Notes: generated from the letters alone by a model not told the origin. A stretch of 64,000 nt of DNA from Pseudomonas sp. BN417 (GCF_029871205.1 NZ_SSOJ01000164.1:97221-161220); one strand, 5' to 3'. Numbered from the stretch's first letter, positions 37,174 to 46,684 are shown. Program-made: numbers and translations.

Positions 37174-38823
37174 TCAGTGGGCGGTGGCACCGCTGGCGCC
37201 CAGGCCGGTCTGCGAACGCACGAATTGCGCGCGGAAGCGTGCACGCTCCTCGCCCGCCGCGGCCGACTTGTCGGTAATGGAGAAGAGCCAGATACCGACG
37301 AAGGCCACCAGCATGGAGAACAGCGCCGGGTACTCGTAGGGGTAGATGGCTTCCCCGTGCCCCAGCACCGTCACCCAGACGGTTGGGCCCAGGACCATCA
37401 GGCTCACCGCGGTGACCAGGCCCAGCCAGCCGCCGACCATGGCGCCGCGGGTGGTCAGCCTCGGCCAGTACATGGAAAGGATCAGCACCGGGAAGTTGCA
37501 GCTGGCCGCGATGGAGAAGGCCAGGCCGACCATGAAGGCGACGTTCTGCTTCTCGAACGATATCCCCAGCCCGATCGCCAGCACACCGAGGATCAGCGTG
37601 GTGATCCGGGTTATGCGCAACTCGTCCTTTTCCTTGGCCTGGCCCTCCTTGATCACGTTCGCGTAGAGGTCGTGGGACACCGCCGAGGCGCCGGCAAGGG
37701 TCAGGCCGGCGACGACCGCGAGGATGGTGGCGAAGGCCACGGCGGAGATGAAGCCGAGGAAGACGCTGCCGCCCACGGCGTCGGCCAGGTGCACCGCCGC
37801 CATGTTGTTGCCGCCGATCAGGCCCCCGCTGGCGTCCTTGAAGGCCGGGTTGGTGCTGACCAGCAGGATGGCGCCGAAGCCGATGATGAAGGTCAGGATG
37901 TAGAAGTAGCCGATGAAGCCGGTGGCGTAGAACACCGACTTGCGGGCTTCCTTGGCGTCGCGGACGGTGAAGAAGCGCATCAGGATGTGCGGCAGGCCGG
38001 CCACCCCGAACATCAGCGCCAGCCCAAGGGAAATGGCCGAGACCGGATCCTGCACCAGGCCGCCGGGGCTCATGATGGCCTCGCCTTTCGGGTGGACCTT
38101 GATGGCCTCGCTGAACAGGGTGGCGATATCGAAGTCGACCTCCCTGAGCACCATCAGTGCCATGAAGGTCGCGCCGAAGAGCAACAGCGCCGCCTTGATG
38201 ATCTGTACCCAGGTGGTGGCCAGCATGCCGCCGAAGAGCACGTAGCAGACCATCAGGACCCCGACCAGGACCACCGCCACGTGGTAGTTGAGGCCGAACA
38301 GCAACTCGATAAGCTTGCCGGCGCCGACCATCTGCGCGATGAGGTAGAGGGCTACCACCACCAGCGAGCCGCTGGCCGACAAGGTGCGGATCGGCCGTTG
38401 CCGGAGGCGGTAGGAGGCGACATCGGCGAAGGTGTACTTGCCGAGGTTGCGCAGCCGTTCGGCGATCAGGAAGAGGATCACCGGCCAGCCAACCAGCCAG
38501 CCGATGGCGTAGATCAGGCCGTCGTAGCCCGAGGTGAAGACCAACGCGGATATCCCCAGGAAGGACGCGGCGGACATGTAGTCGCCGGCAATCGCCAGGC
38601 CGTTCTGGAAGCCGGTGATGCTGCCACCGGCGGTGTAGAAGTCCGCCCGCGACTTGCTGCGTTTCGACGCCCACCAGGTGATGCAGAGCGTGAAGCCGAC
38701 GAAGGCGACGAACATCAGGATGGCGGGGAGGTTCAGCGGCTGGCGCCCCGCAGCGCCGTCGGCGGCCCACAGGGCCGGTGCAACGGCCGACAGGCCGATG
38801 GCCAGAAGGATGCGCACATTCAT
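37174..38823 (-). CDS. actP: cation/acetate symporter ActP (copy 1)
   Basis: 549-residue sodium:solute symporter (SLC5) importing acetate and related short acids in the inner membrane. It shows a cleaved N-terminal signal-like helix ([18 protein letters not shown]), 13 or so helices, [31 protein letters not shown] and [18 protein letters not shown]. Its start overlaps the DUF485 gene by four bases, the usual yjcH-actP coupling. It is highly similar to copy 2 (39519-41177) over the whole length, so the pair is a tandem duplication. Confidence 0.93.
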   Translation of the reverse strand: MNVRILLAIGLSAVAPALWAADGAAGRQPLNLPAILMFVAFVGFTLCITWWASKRSKSRADFYTAGGSITGFQNGLAIAGDYMSAASFLGISALVFTSGYDGLIYAIGWLVGWPVILFLIAERLRNLGKYTFADVASYRLRQRPIRTLSASGSLVVVALYLIAQMVGAGKLIELLFGLNYHVAVVLVGVLMVCYVLFGGMLATTWVQIIKAALLLFGATFMALMVLREVDFDIATLFSEAIKVHPKGEAIMSPGGLVQDPVSAISLGLALMFGVAGLPHILMRFFTVRDAKEARKSVFYATGFIGYFYILTFIIGFGAILLVSTNPAFKDASGGLIGGNNMAAVHLADAVGGSVFLGFISAVAFATILAVVAGLTLAGASAVSHDLYANVIKEGQAKEKDELRITRITTLILGVLAIGLGISFEKQNVAFMVGLAFSIAASCNFPVLILSMYWPRLTTRGAMVGGWLGLVTAVSLMVLGPTVWVTVLGHGEAIYPYEYPALFSMLVAFVGIWLFSITDKSAAAGEERARFRAQFVRSQTGLGASGATAH

Positions 38824-39131
38824 TGCCGTACCTCCTCGAGGATTTCCTGGTTCAGGCGGTCGAATTCACCGTTGGCGCGGTAGACGTAGATGCCGGTCAG
38901 CAGGAATGCCAGGACATCCAGGCCGATGCCGATGGGGATGCCCCAGGTCACTGGCGAGCCGGGGCCGATGCGCGAGCCCAGCAGGTCGGGGGCGAAGGCG
39001 ATCACCAGGATGAAGGCCAGGTAGAGGCCGAGCATGATGGCCGAGAGCAGCCAGGCGAAGCGCTGCCGTCGGGAGACCAGTTGATGGAATCGTGGGTTCT
39101 GCAGAATCCGCTGGTTGATCGGGTCGGTCAT
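38820..39131 (-). CDS. yjcH: DUF485 (YjcH-like) membrane protein, copy 1
   Basis: 103-residue protein with two helices ([24 protein letters not shown] and [24 protein letters not shown]) and the C-terminal [14 protein letters not shown], the DUF485 signature. YjcH is always found before actP and is likely an accessory factor of the symporter. The start at 39131 ([12 protein letters not shown]) is preceded by GAGGAC. Coupled to actP by four-base overlap. Confidence 0.92.
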   Translation of the reverse strand: MTDPINQRILQNPRFHQLVSRRQRFAWLLSAIMLGLYLAFILVIAFAPDLLGSRIGPGSPVTWGIPIGIGLDVLAFLLTGIYVYRANGEFDRLNQEILEEVRQ

Positions 39132-39362
39132 TGTTGTTGTCCTCATTGGCGCGAGTTGCTCGCGGCCCGAATCTAGGACAACGGTACTTATTCGATAGCC
39201 GACCTTGGTTGTAGACCCGTTGGCCCCGGTTACCGGCCAAGCCCCATGCAGCTTGGCTTCCGGGCCGGCGAGGACTTTGGGGCTGAATCTATTTCCCACA
39301 CTACTTGCAGAAATTTCCCAGCCATTCGCTGGAATCGGGGCATTCCGATTGTGCGGGAGAAC

Positions 39363-39390
39363 TGTAGGAGCGAGCTTGCTCGCGAAGGAC
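39363..39390. repeat. pseudomonad REP element
   Basis: TGTAGGAGCGAGCTTGCTCG followed by CGAAGG. GAGC/GCTC palindrome with the TAGGAGC head is the classic REP of pseudomonads; a half copy (GTAGGAGCGAA) is at 41985. Confidence 0.9.
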
Positions 39391-39466
39391 GAGTGCAGCA
39401 CCACTCGCCAGCAAGCCGGCTGCTGCTGCCCCTCCCCCGCACTCCGGGAACCGCTCTCGCAAGCAT

Positions 39467-39492
39467 GAAAAAGGGCAGCCCGAAGGCTGCCC
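39467..39492 (-). terminator. terminator of the second actP copy
   Basis: GGGCAGCC/GGCTGCCC (39473-39480/39485-39492) with TTCG loop and a U run on the minus strand. Identical stem to the terminator of copy 1. Confidence 0.85.
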
Positions 39493-39518
39493 CAAGTCAT
39501 GCAAGTGGATGGGTCGGA

Positions 39519-41177
39519 TCAGTGGGCCACGGCACCGCTGGCGCCCAGGCCGGTCTGCGAACGTACGAACTGCGGGTAGAAGCGTGCGCGTTCCTCGTCC
39601 GCTGCGGTCGACTTGTCGGTGATGGAGAAGAACCAGATACCGATGAAGGCAACCAGGATCGAGAAGAGCGCCGGGTACTCGTAGGGGTAGATGGCGCTTT
39701 CATGGCCGAGGATCTGTACCCAGATGGTCGGGCCGAGAATCATCAGGCCCACCGCCGTGATCAGTCCCATCCAGCCGCCGATCATCGCACCGCGGGTGGT
39801 CAGCTTCTTCCAGTACATGGAGAGGATCAGTACCGGGAAGTTGCAGCTGGCGGCGATGGAGAAGGCCAGGCCGACCATGAAGGCGATGTTCTGCTTCTCG
39901 AAGAGGATGCCGAGGCCGATGGCGACAACGCCCAGGATCACGGTGGTGATCTTCGATACGCGCAGTTCGTCCTTCTCGCTGGCCTTGCCCTTCTTGTAAA
40001 CGGAAGCGTAGAGGTCGTGGGACACCGCCGAGGCACCGGCCAGGGTCAGGCCGGCAACCACCGCGAGGATGGTGGCGAAGGCCACGGCGGAGATGAAGCC
40101 GAGGAACAGGCTGCCGCCCACGGCATTGGCCAGGTGCACCGCCGCCATGTTGTTGCCGCCCAGCAGCGCGCCGGCGGCGTCCTTGAAGGCCGGATTGGTG
40201 CTGACCAGCAGGATGGCGCCGAAGCCGATGATGAAGGTCAGGATGTAGAAGTAACCAATGAAACCAGTGGCGTAGAACACCGACTTGCGGGCTTCCTTGG
40301 CGTCGCTGACGGTGAAGAAGCGCATCAGGATATGCGGCAGGCCAGCGGTCCCGAACATCAGGGCCAGGCCGAGGGAAATGGCGGAGATCGGGTCTTTCAC
40401 CAGGCCGCCGGGGCTCATGATGGCCTCGCCTTTCGGGTGGACCTTGATGGCTTCGCTGAACAGGGTGGCGAAGTCGAAGTTGACGTGCTTGAGCACCATC
40501 AGCGCCATGAAGGAAGCACCGGCGAGCAGCAGCACAGCCTTGATGATCTGTACCCAGGTGGTCGCCAGCATGCCGCCGAAGAGCACGTAGAGCACCATCA
40601 GAATGCCCACCAGCACGACGGCGACGTGGTAGTTGAGGCCGAACAGCAGTTCGATCAGCTTGCCGGCGCCGACCATCTGCGCGATCAGGTAGAAGGCCAC
40701 CACCACCAGCGAGCCGCTGGCGGACAGGGTACGAATTTCCTTCTGCTTGAGGCGGTAGGAGGCGACGTCGGCGAAGGTGTACTTGCCGAGGTTGCGCAGG
40801 CGTTCAGCGATCAGGAAGAGGATCACCGGCCAGCCCACCAGGAAGCCGATGGAGTAGATCAGGCCATCGTAGCCAGAGGTGAACACCAGCGCGGAAATAC
40901 CCAGGAAGGACGCCGCGGACATGTAGTCGCCGGCGATCGCCAGGCCGTTCTGGAAACCGGTGATGCTGCCGCCTGCGGTGTAGAAGTCGGCGGCGGATTT
41001 GCTGCGCTTGGAGGCCCAGTAGGTGATGTACAGCGTGAAGCCGACGAAGGCGACGAACATGACGATGGCGGAGACGTTCAGCGGTTGGCGCTGGACATCA
41101 CCTTCGATGGCGCCTGCGGCCCAGAGGGCGGGTGCCACGGCCATCAGGCCGAGCACGGCAAGGATGCGCGCGATCAT
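39519..41177 (-). CDS. actP: cation/acetate symporter ActP (copy 2)
   Basis: 552-residue SLC5 symporter, same layout and motifs as copy 1, including [36 protein letters not shown] and the C-terminal [13 protein letters not shown]. Differences are scattered conservative changes; by eye well over 80 percent of positions agree. It is preceded by its own DUF485 gene, whose stop overlaps the actP start. Its own upstream region (41486-41711) carries three copies of a GGTCGTA-type motif. Confidence 0.94.
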   Translation of the reverse strand: MIARILAVLGLMAVAPALWAAGAIEGDVQRQPLNVSAIVMFVAFVGFTLYITYWASKRSKSAADFYTAGGSITGFQNGLAIAGDYMSAASFLGISALVFTSGYDGLIYSIGFLVGWPVILFLIAERLRNLGKYTFADVASYRLKQKEIRTLSASGSLVVVAFYLIAQMVGAGKLIELLFGLNYHVAVVLVGILMVLYVLFGGMLATTWVQIIKAVLLLAGASFMALMVLKHVNFDFATLFSEAIKVHPKGEAIMSPGGLVKDPISAISLGLALMFGTAGLPHILMRFFTVSDAKEARKSVFYATGFIGYFYILTFIIGFGAILLVSTNPAFKDAAGALLGGNNMAAVHLANAVGGSLFLGFISAVAFATILAVVAGLTLAGASAVSHDLYASVYKKGKASEKDELRVSKITTVILGVVAIGLGILFEKQNIAFMVGLAFSIAASCNFPVLILSMYWKKLTTRGAMIGGWMGLITAVGLMILGPTIWVQILGHESAIYPYEYPALFSILVAFIGIWFFSITDKSTAADEERARFYPQFVRSQTGLGASGAVAH

Positions 41178-41485
41178 TACTGGACCTCCTTGAGGATTTC
41201 GTGGTTCAGGCGGTCGAACTCGCCGTTGGCACGGCGAACGTAGATGCCTGTCAGCACGAAGGCCGAAAGGATCAGGCCAACACCGATCGGGATACCCCAG
41301 GTGATGGGAGACTCAGGGCTGATGCGGGCGCCGAGCAGTTGCGGCTCGAAAGCGATCAGGAGAATGAAGGCCAGATAGAGGCCGAGCATGATGGCAGAGA
41401 GTATCCAGGCGAAGCGTTCGCGTTTGGATACCAGTTCCTGAAAGCGCGGATTCTCCTGAATCCGCTTGTAGGTGCTGTCGTTCAT
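41177..41485 (-). CDS. yjcH: DUF485 (YjcH-like) membrane protein, copy 2
   Basis: 102-residue partner of actP copy 2 with the same two helices as copy 1 ([20 protein letters not shown] and [20 protein letters not shown]). Start 41485 ([12 protein letters not shown]) has GAGGAC upstream as in copy 1. The stop codon shares one base with the actP start. This unit has the longer and richer upstream region. Confidence 0.92.
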   Translation of the reverse strand: MNDSTYKRIQENPRFQELVSKRERFAWILSAIMLGLYLAFILLIAFEPQLLGARISPESPITWGIPIGVGLILSAFVLTGIYVRRANGEFDRLNHEILKEVQ

Positions 41486-41534
41486 TGTTGTTGTCCTCCA
41501 CAGCGCGGGTTGCTGGTGAAGCCAACAATAGAAC

Positions 41535-41599
41535 GGTCGTACAAGCACAACAGACGACCTTAGTCGTAGCTTGGGACCATTCTCGACCAAGGTCGTACA
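41535..41599 (-). promoter_or_regulatory. cluster of GGTCGTA motifs before yjcH-actP copy 2
   Basis: GGTCGTACA occurs at 41535-41543 and 41591-41599, and the inverted ACGACCTTAGTCGTA at 41554-41568. The palindrome CGACCAAGGTCG is at 41584-41595. The upstream region of copy 1 has CGACCTTGGTTGTAG at 39200-39214. The spacing fits a dimeric activator such as a LuxR-type response regulator; the regulator is unknown. Confidence 0.45.
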
Positions 41600-41711
41600 G
41601 TATTCGATATAGCAAAACTATCGAAACCATGGCGCTTGAGAATTTCCCCGTATCGATCCGAATCACTAGCCTGGGCACATCGAATAATCATTCGCATTAC
41701 CGAGGTGCGCC

Positions 41712-41936
41712 ATGCTCAAGACCGTGACCTTCACCCTCATGCACTTCTGCATCGCCTTCGCCGTGGCCTACGCCCTGACCGGTAGCGTAGCGGTCGGCGG
41801 CCTGGTGGCGGCGGTCGAGCCGCTGTGCAACTCGGTCGGCTTCTACTTCCACGAGAAGATCTGGAAGCGCTTTGAAAAGGGCGATGAGCCGCGCCAGGAA
41901 ATTCCCCGGCATGCCTGGCTGCATCATCACGCCTGA
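41712..41936 (+). CDS. DUF2061 membrane protein
   Basis: 74-residue protein with two helices and the DUF2061 signature (LMHFCIAFAVAYALTGSVAVGG, then VEPLCNSVGFYFHEKIW). Family function unknown. The ATG at 41712 has GAGGTG upstream. A hairpin terminator follows at 41951-41974. Confidence 0.88.
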   Translation: MLKTVTFTLMHFCIAFAVAYALTGSVAVGGLVAAVEPLCNSVGFYFHEKIWKRFEKGDEPRQEIPRHAWLHHHA

Positions 41937-41950
41937 TGCGGTCCCAGGCC

Positions 41951-41974
41951 GGAAATCCGCTGTGCGGATTTTCC
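41951..41974 (+). terminator. terminator-like hairpin after DUF2061
   Basis: GGAAATCCGC/GCGGATTTTCC with a TGT loop; the TTTT lies in the stem end. It is placed 15 bases after the DUF2061 stop. Confidence 0.55.
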
Positions 41975-42050
41975 CGCCTCGGCCGTAGGAGCGAAGGGCG
42001 TGAATCCGCTAAGATGCGCGGCTTTGCCCCCAACGCAAGCACCCTTAGAC

Positions 42051-43601
42051 ATGAGTCAGAACGCCCGTTTCCCTGCACTCCCCTATCTGTTCTCCAGCCT
42101 GATCGCCCTGCTGGCCCTGGCGGGCCTCTGGTACGGCCTGGGCAAGCCCGTGGTCCTGCCGGATGCGGCGACCCCCAGCCACAAGCTGCAGTGCGCGTCC
42201 TACAGCCCCTTCGACAAGGATCAGTCGCCATTCGACCAGCCCTTCGTGCTGCGCCCCGAGCGCATGGATGCGGACCTGGCCCTGCTGGCGACCCGGTTCC
42301 ACTGCGTGCGCACCTATTCCATGACCGGCCTGGAGGCCATCCCGGAACTGGCGCGCAAGCACGGCCTCAAGCTGATGCTGGGCGCCTGGGTGAACAGCAA
42401 CCCGATGGACACCGCCAAGGAAATCGATGCCCTGATCAAGGCCGCCAATGCCAACCCGGACGTGGTGCAGTCGGTGATAGTCGGTAACGAGACCCTGCTG
42501 CGCAAGGAAGTCACGGGCGCCCAGTTGGCCAAGCTGATCGAGCAGGTCAAGGCCCAGGTACAACAGCCGGTGACCTATGCGGATGTCTGGGAATTCTGGC
42601 TGCAGCACCCGGAAGTGGCGCCGGCCGTGGACTTCCTGACCATCCACTTGCTGCCTTACTGGGAGGACGATCCAGCTGGCATCGACCAGGCCCTGCGCCA
42701 TGTCGGCGAAATCCGCCAGGTGTTCGGCAACCGCTTCGCGCCCAAGGACATCTTCATCGGCGAGACCGGCTGGCCCAGCGAAGGCCGCCAGCGTGAGACC
42801 GCGGTGCCGAGCCGGGTCAACGAGGCCAGGTTCATCCGCGGCTTCGTCGCCATGGCCGAGGAGAACGGCTGGGGCTACAACCTGATCGAAGCCTTCGACC
42901 AGCCCTGGAAGCGTGAGAGCGAAGGCGCCGTGGGCGGCTATTGGGGCCTGTTCGACGCTGATCGCCAGGAGAAGGGCGTACTGGCCGGCCCGGTCACCAA
43001 CCTGCCCAATTGGCCCATGTGGCTGGGCGTTTCCGGGCTGATCTTCTTCGCCACCCTGATGCTCGCCGGCCGTCCAGCCTCCACCCGCGCCGCCCTGGTA
43101 CTGCCGCTGTTGGCCGCGGTCGGCGCCGCCTGCATCGGCCTCTGGGGCGAACTGGCGCGGGTCACCAGCCGCTTCGTCGGCGAATGGCTCTGGGCCGCCT
43201 TCCTGGTCGGTCTCAATCTGATCGTGCTGGCCCACGGCGCCCTGGCCCTGTCCGCTCGCGGCGGCCTGCGCAACCGGCTGTTCGACTGGCTGGAAAGCCG
43301 TGGCGGCTGGTGGCTGGCGGCTTCAGGCTTCGCCGGCGCGGTGCTGATGCTGGCCCTGGTATTCGACGCCCGCTACCGCAGCTTCCCCAGCGCCGCGCTG
43401 CTGCTGCCGGCACTGGTGTACCTGTGCCGCCCGGTGGCCGTACCGCGCCGCGAGATCGCCCTGATGGCGGTACTGATCGGCGCAGGCATAGTGCCGCAGC
43501 TCTATGAAGAGACCCTGGGCAACCTGCAGGCCATCGGCTGGGCTGCCGTGAGCGCCCTATTGCTGGCCGCCCTCTGGCGCAGCCTGCGGGTCAAGGCCTG
43601 A
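42051..43601 (+). CDS. glycoside hydrolase family 17-like membrane protein
   Basis: 516 residues. One helix near the N-terminus, then a GH17 (beta-1,3-glucanase/glucanosyltransferase) barrel with the proton donor in VIVGNETLLR (Glu of GNE) and the nucleophile in IFIGETGWPSEGR (Glu of GETGWP), and five to six C-terminal helices (about 335-515). This combined layout is seen in proteins tied to cyclic or periplasmic beta-glucan modification in pseudomonads. The start at 42051 (MSQNARFPALPYL) is chosen over 42000. It is a single gene ended by a terminator at 43697-43724. Confidence 0.88.
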   Translation: MSQNARFPALPYLFSSLIALLALAGLWYGLGKPVVLPDAATPSHKLQCASYSPFDKDQSPFDQPFVLRPERMDADLALLATRFHCVRTYSMTGLEAIPELARKHGLKLMLGAWVNSNPMDTAKEIDALIKAANANPDVVQSVIVGNETLLRKEVTGAQLAKLIEQVKAQVQQPVTYADVWEFWLQHPEVAPAVDFLTIHLLPYWEDDPAGIDQALRHVGEIRQVFGNRFAPKDIFIGETGWPSEGRQRETAVPSRVNEARFIRGFVAMAEENGWGYNLIEAFDQPWKRESEGAVGGYWGLFDADRQEKGVLAGPVTNLPNWPMWLGVSGLIFFATLMLAGRPASTRAALVLPLLAAVGAACIGLWGELARVTSRFVGEWLWAAFLVGLNLIVLAHGALALSARGGLRNRLFDWLESRGGWWLAASGFAGAVLMLALVFDARYRSFPSAALLLPALVYLCRPVAVPRREIALMAVLIGAGIVPQLYEETLGNLQAIGWAAVSALLLAALWRSLRVKA

Positions 43602-43613
43602 GCACGGATTCGA

Positions 43614-43681
43614 CGGTAGGGTGCGCCATGCGCACCGATGGCTCGGCATAGGGCTGCCGGTGCGCACAGCGCACCCTACCG
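43614..43681. repeat. intergenic inverted repeat, GTAGGGTGCGC family
   Basis: CGGTAGGGTGCGC (43614-43626) and GCGCACCCTACCG (43669-43681), with the GCGCACCGATGGCTCGG stretch between. Sister of 4356-4444. Confidence 0.87.
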
Positions 43682-43696
43682 AAGACCCCTCCAACG

Positions 43697-43724
43697 AAAA
43701 AGGACGCTCGAAGCGTCCTTTTTT
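43697..43724. terminator. bidirectional terminator
   Basis: AGGACGCT/AGCGTCCT (43701-43708/43712-43719) with CGA loop, A run before and TTTTTT after. It can end both the GH17 gene and the minus-strand gene at 43742. Confidence 0.9.
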
Positions 43725-43741
43725 CATCTACCTGGAAGGTT

Positions 43742-44128
43742 TCAGGCATTCACCGCCAAGGTTTCCGGCCGCGACCGGCGCACCAGGCGCAAGCCGGCGA
43801 TGACGCAGGCGAATACCGCGAGGCTCGCGGTGTAGAGCACCAGGGCCGGCAGCGCGAACAGCAGCGCCAACAGGGCCAGGCTCCAGCCGATGCGGCCGGG
43901 CACGAAGAAGCCGATAAGGGCAGCACCCAGGCCGATCCAGGCGATGAGACGGAAATGGATCAGCAGGCCGAGGCCGGCGCGCGCCTGGCACTCCCAGCGT
44001 TGCGCCTCCTCGACGCAGAGGCCGACCCACTGGCCATCCTCCATCAGGGCGAAACGGACCCCGTAGCTGGCCGCCAGCCAGAGCGGCAGCAGGATCAGCA
44101 GCAGGATGAGGGACGAACGGCTGGACAT
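43742..44128 (-). CDS. uncharacterised membrane protein
   Basis: 128 residues with an N-terminal helix, a loop containing two cysteines (LCVEEAQRWECQARAG) and three further helices. No family recognised. The start 44128 (MSSRSSLILLLIL) has GAGAGAA upstream; an upstream in-frame start would add 35 unlikely residues. It is transcribed divergently from the hydrolase-MlaA pair. Confidence 0.72.
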   Translation of the reverse strand: MSSRSSLILLLILLPLWLAASYGVRFALMEDGQWVGLCVEEAQRWECQARAGLGLLIHFRLIAWIGLGAALIGFFVPGRIGWSLALLALLFALPALVLYTASLAVFACVIAGLRLVRRSRPETLAVNA

Positions 44129-44387
44129 GGTTCTCTCCAAAAGTGGAAGCGGCGCCAAGGATAATCCCCCGACCGCCTTATGCAAGGGCCTTGCGTCCAT
44201 CCGGCCAGCATTGGACTGATGTACGGGCCGCACTTGCGGGACTTGCAGTTGTCATAGGCTCGGTATTCACTCATGACGTTCTCTTATAAGGAACGGAGCC
44301 CCGGTGCCTGACTCGGCATACCGGGGGAGTGGATGGAGCCCGCCGCCTCGGCCAGGCCTCCGCAGAAACTGAACAGGGACCCTTCCT

Positions 44388-45683
44388 ATGCTTCGCCTTC
44401 GCCTCGCCGCCCTGCTGGGTAGCCTGATCCTCTGTGCCCAGGCCCAGGCCGCAGACCTGGATGCGGAGAGCTACGGCTTTCCGATCGCCAACCCCTTCGA
44501 GGCGACCATCGCCACCACCCCGCCCGACCTGCGCAGCAAGGTGCCGGCGGACGAGGATATCGACCAGTCCGACTACGACCTCAAGCTGCGCCCGGAACGG
44601 GAAAACGACCTGCCGGACAACTTCTGGTCGGTGAAGAAGCTGCGCTACCGCCTGGCCAGGCAGGACCACCCTGCCCCGCTGGTCTTCGTGATCGCCGGCA
44701 CCGGCGGTCATTACGCGAGCACCCACGCCGAGAGCCTCAAGCGACTCTTCTATGGCGCCGGCTATCACGTGGTGCAACTGTCCTCGCCGACCAGCTACGA
44801 CTTCATGGCCGCCGCTTCGCGCCACGCCACGCCAGGCCTTTCCGCCGAGGACGCGGATGACCTCTACCGCGTCATGCAGGCAGTGCGCGCGCAGCACCCC
44901 GGCCTGCCGATTACCGATTTCTACCTCACCGGCTACAGCCTCGGCGCCCTGGACGCGGCTTTCGTCAGCCACCTCGACGAGACCCGCCGCAGCTTCAACT
45001 TCAAGCGCGTGCTACTGCTCAACCCGCCGGTGAACCTCTACACCTCGGTGACCAACCTCGACCGCCTGGTGCAGACCCGGGTCAGGGGCGTGGACGACAC
45101 CACGACCTTCTACCAGGTGGTGCTCGGCAAGCTCACCCGCTACTTCCAGCAGAAGGGCTACATCGACCTGAACGACGCCCTGCTGTTCGACTTCCAGCAG
45201 TCCAAGCAGCGGCTGTCCAACGAGCAGATGGCGATGCTGATCGGCACCGCCTTCCGCTTCTCCTCCTCGGATATCGCCTTCACCTCGGACCTGATCAACC
45301 GCCGCGGCCTGATCACCCCGGTGACCTACCCGATTGGCGAAGGCACCAGCCTGACGCCCTTCTACAAGCGCGCCCTGCAGTGCGATTTCGACTGCTACAT
45401 CACCGAGCAGCTGATCCCCTATTGGCGCGCCCGCTTCGACGGCGGCAGCCTCACCCAACTGATCGACCAGGTCAGCCTCTACGCCCTGGAGGACTACCTG
45501 AAAAGCACCAGCAAGATCGCCGTCATGCACAACGCCGACGACCTCATCCTCGGCTCCGGAGACCTCGGTTTCCTGCGCCGCGTCCTGGGCGACCGGCTCA
45601 TCGTCTATCCCCATGGCGGTCACTGCGGCAACCTCAACTACCGCGTCAACGGCGACGCCATGCTGGAGTTCTTCCGTGGCTAA
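44388..45683 (+). CDS. secreted alpha/beta hydrolase-like protein
   Basis: 431 residues with a cleavable signal (LRLAALLGSLILCAQAQA, cut before ADLDA). The body has an alpha/beta hydrolase layout: LVFVIAGTGGHYAS (oxyanion region), nucleophile elbow YLTGYSLGALDAAF (Ser of GYSLG) and a late HGGHCGNLNYR His. The predicted substrate is a lipid or ester in the periplasm. It is translationally coupled to the MlaA-like gene downstream (eight-base overlap), which links it to outer-membrane lipid handling. Start ATG 44388; a stem-loop (44299-44326) precedes it. Confidence 0.82.
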   Translation: MLRLRLAALLGSLILCAQAQAADLDAESYGFPIANPFEATIATTPPDLRSKVPADEDIDQSDYDLKLRPERENDLPDNFWSVKKLRYRLARQDHPAPLVFVIAGTGGHYASTHAESLKRLFYGAGYHVVQLSSPTSYDFMAAASRHATPGLSAEDADDLYRVMQAVRAQHPGLPITDFYLTGYSLGALDAAFVSHLDETRRSFNFKRVLLLNPPVNLYTSVTNLDRLVQTRVRGVDDTTTFYQVVLGKLTRYFQQKGYIDLNDALLFDFQQSKQRLSNEQMAMLIGTAFRFSSSDIAFTSDLINRRGLITPVTYPIGEGTSLTPFYKRALQCDFDCYITEQLIPYWRARFDGGSLTQLIDQVSLYALEDYLKSTSKIAVMHNADDLILGSGDLGFLRRVLGDRLIVYPHGGHCGNLNYRVNGDAMLEFFRG

Positions 45684-46440
45684 GAAAGCACTCTTCCTCG
45701 CGCTGCTAGTGACCAGCGGTCTGGTCCAGGCCCAGGAGCCCGACCAGGACGGTTTCACCCAACCGCTGAAGGACCTGAAGTTCAACCCGGGCCTGGACCA
45801 GCGTGAATTCGAACGCTCGACCCTGGACGCACTGAACGTCTACGACCCCTACGAATCCTGGAACCGGCGGGTCTACCACTTCAACTACCGCTTCGACGAG
45901 TGGGTATTCCTGCCGGTGGTGCGCGGCTATCGGTACGTCACACCGCGCTTTCTGCGCAGTGGCGTGAGCAACTTCTTCAGCAACCTGGGCGATGTGCCCA
46001 ACCTGCTCAACAGCCTGCTGCAGCTCAAGGGCCAGCGTTCCGTGGAGATCACCGGGCGCCTGCTGCTCAACACCACCATTGGCGTGGCCGGCCTCTGGGA
46101 CCCGGCCAGCCGCATGGGCCTGCCCAAGCAGAGCGAGGACTTCGGCCAGACCCTGGGCTACTACGGCGTAGGCAACGGTCCCTACCTGATGCTGCCGATC
46201 CTCGGCCCCTCCAACGGGCGGGATACCGGCGGCCTGGTGGTGGATTACGTGGCGGACTACCAGATCAACTTCCTCAACGTTCCGGAAGTCAGCAGCAATC
46301 ACCCGGAGATCACTGTCCTGCGCATGGTGGACAAGCGCCATACCACCGGTTTCCGCTACGGTCAGCTCAACACCCCCTTCGAGTACGAGAAGCTGCGCTA
46401 CGTCTATACCCAGTCGCGCGAGTTGCAGATCGCGGAATGA
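45676..46440 (+). CDS. MlaA/VacJ-family protein without lipobox
   Basis: 254 residues. MlaA removes surface phospholipids from the outer membrane with MlaFEDB. Family segments are present: DPYESWNRRVYHFNYRFDEW, FFSNLGDVPNLLNSLLQ, RLLLNTTIGVAGLWDPAS and LGYYGVGNGPYLMLPILG. The start is GTG at 45676 with GGAG upstream, overlapping the hydrolase stop. The signal peptide (LFLALLVTSGLVQAQEP) has no Cys, so it should be processed by signal peptidase I and not lipidated, unlike E. coli MlaA. It may be a second MlaA paralogue; the main mla genes are not in the window. Confidence 0.88.
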   Translation: MAKKALFLALLVTSGLVQAQEPDQDGFTQPLKDLKFNPGLDQREFERSTLDALNVYDPYESWNRRVYHFNYRFDEWVFLPVVRGYRYVTPRFLRSGVSNFFSNLGDVPNLLNSLLQLKGQRSVEITGRLLLNTTIGVAGLWDPASRMGLPKQSEDFGQTLGYYGVGNGPYLMLPILGPSNGRDTGGLVVDYVADYQINFLNVPEVSSNHPEITVLRMVDKRHTTGFRYGQLNTPFEYEKLRYVYTQSRELQIAE

Positions 46441-46466
46441 CCGTCCGCTCCCCGGTGGGGCGGACA

Positions 46467-46564
46467 TGTGGGGGCGAATTCATTCGCTTAGGGCAGCGCA
46501 GCTGCCCCCTGCAGTGTCCCCGGGCAGGCCTTCGGCCTGCTTTGCGAATGAATTCGCCCCCACA
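46467..46564. repeat. REP-like inverted repeat with 21-base arms
   Basis: Perfect arms at 46467-46487 and 46544-46564 (TGTGGGGGCGAATTCATTCG plus one base on the left) enclosing a GGGCAGC/GCTGCCC and a CAGGCC/GGCCTG hairpin. Located between the MlaA-like gene and pirin. Confidence 0.93.
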
Positions 46565-46684
46565 GGAAGAGCAGATCGCGCCCCTTTACATCTACTCTCT
46601 CGATATAAATCAAACAAAATCACGCACCATTAATTCAATTATCTGGCATAGCATCGACCCCATCCCAACCCTGAGGAGGTCCCG

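Larger units (their letters stand above)
39132..39518. other. intergenic spacer between the two acetate-symporter units
   Basis: This 387-base gap holds the upstream region of copy 1 with a candidate operator (CGACCTTGGTTGTAG, 39200-39214), a pseudomonad REP element (39363-39390) and the terminator of copy 2 (39467-39492). I see no gene in it. Confidence 0.8.
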
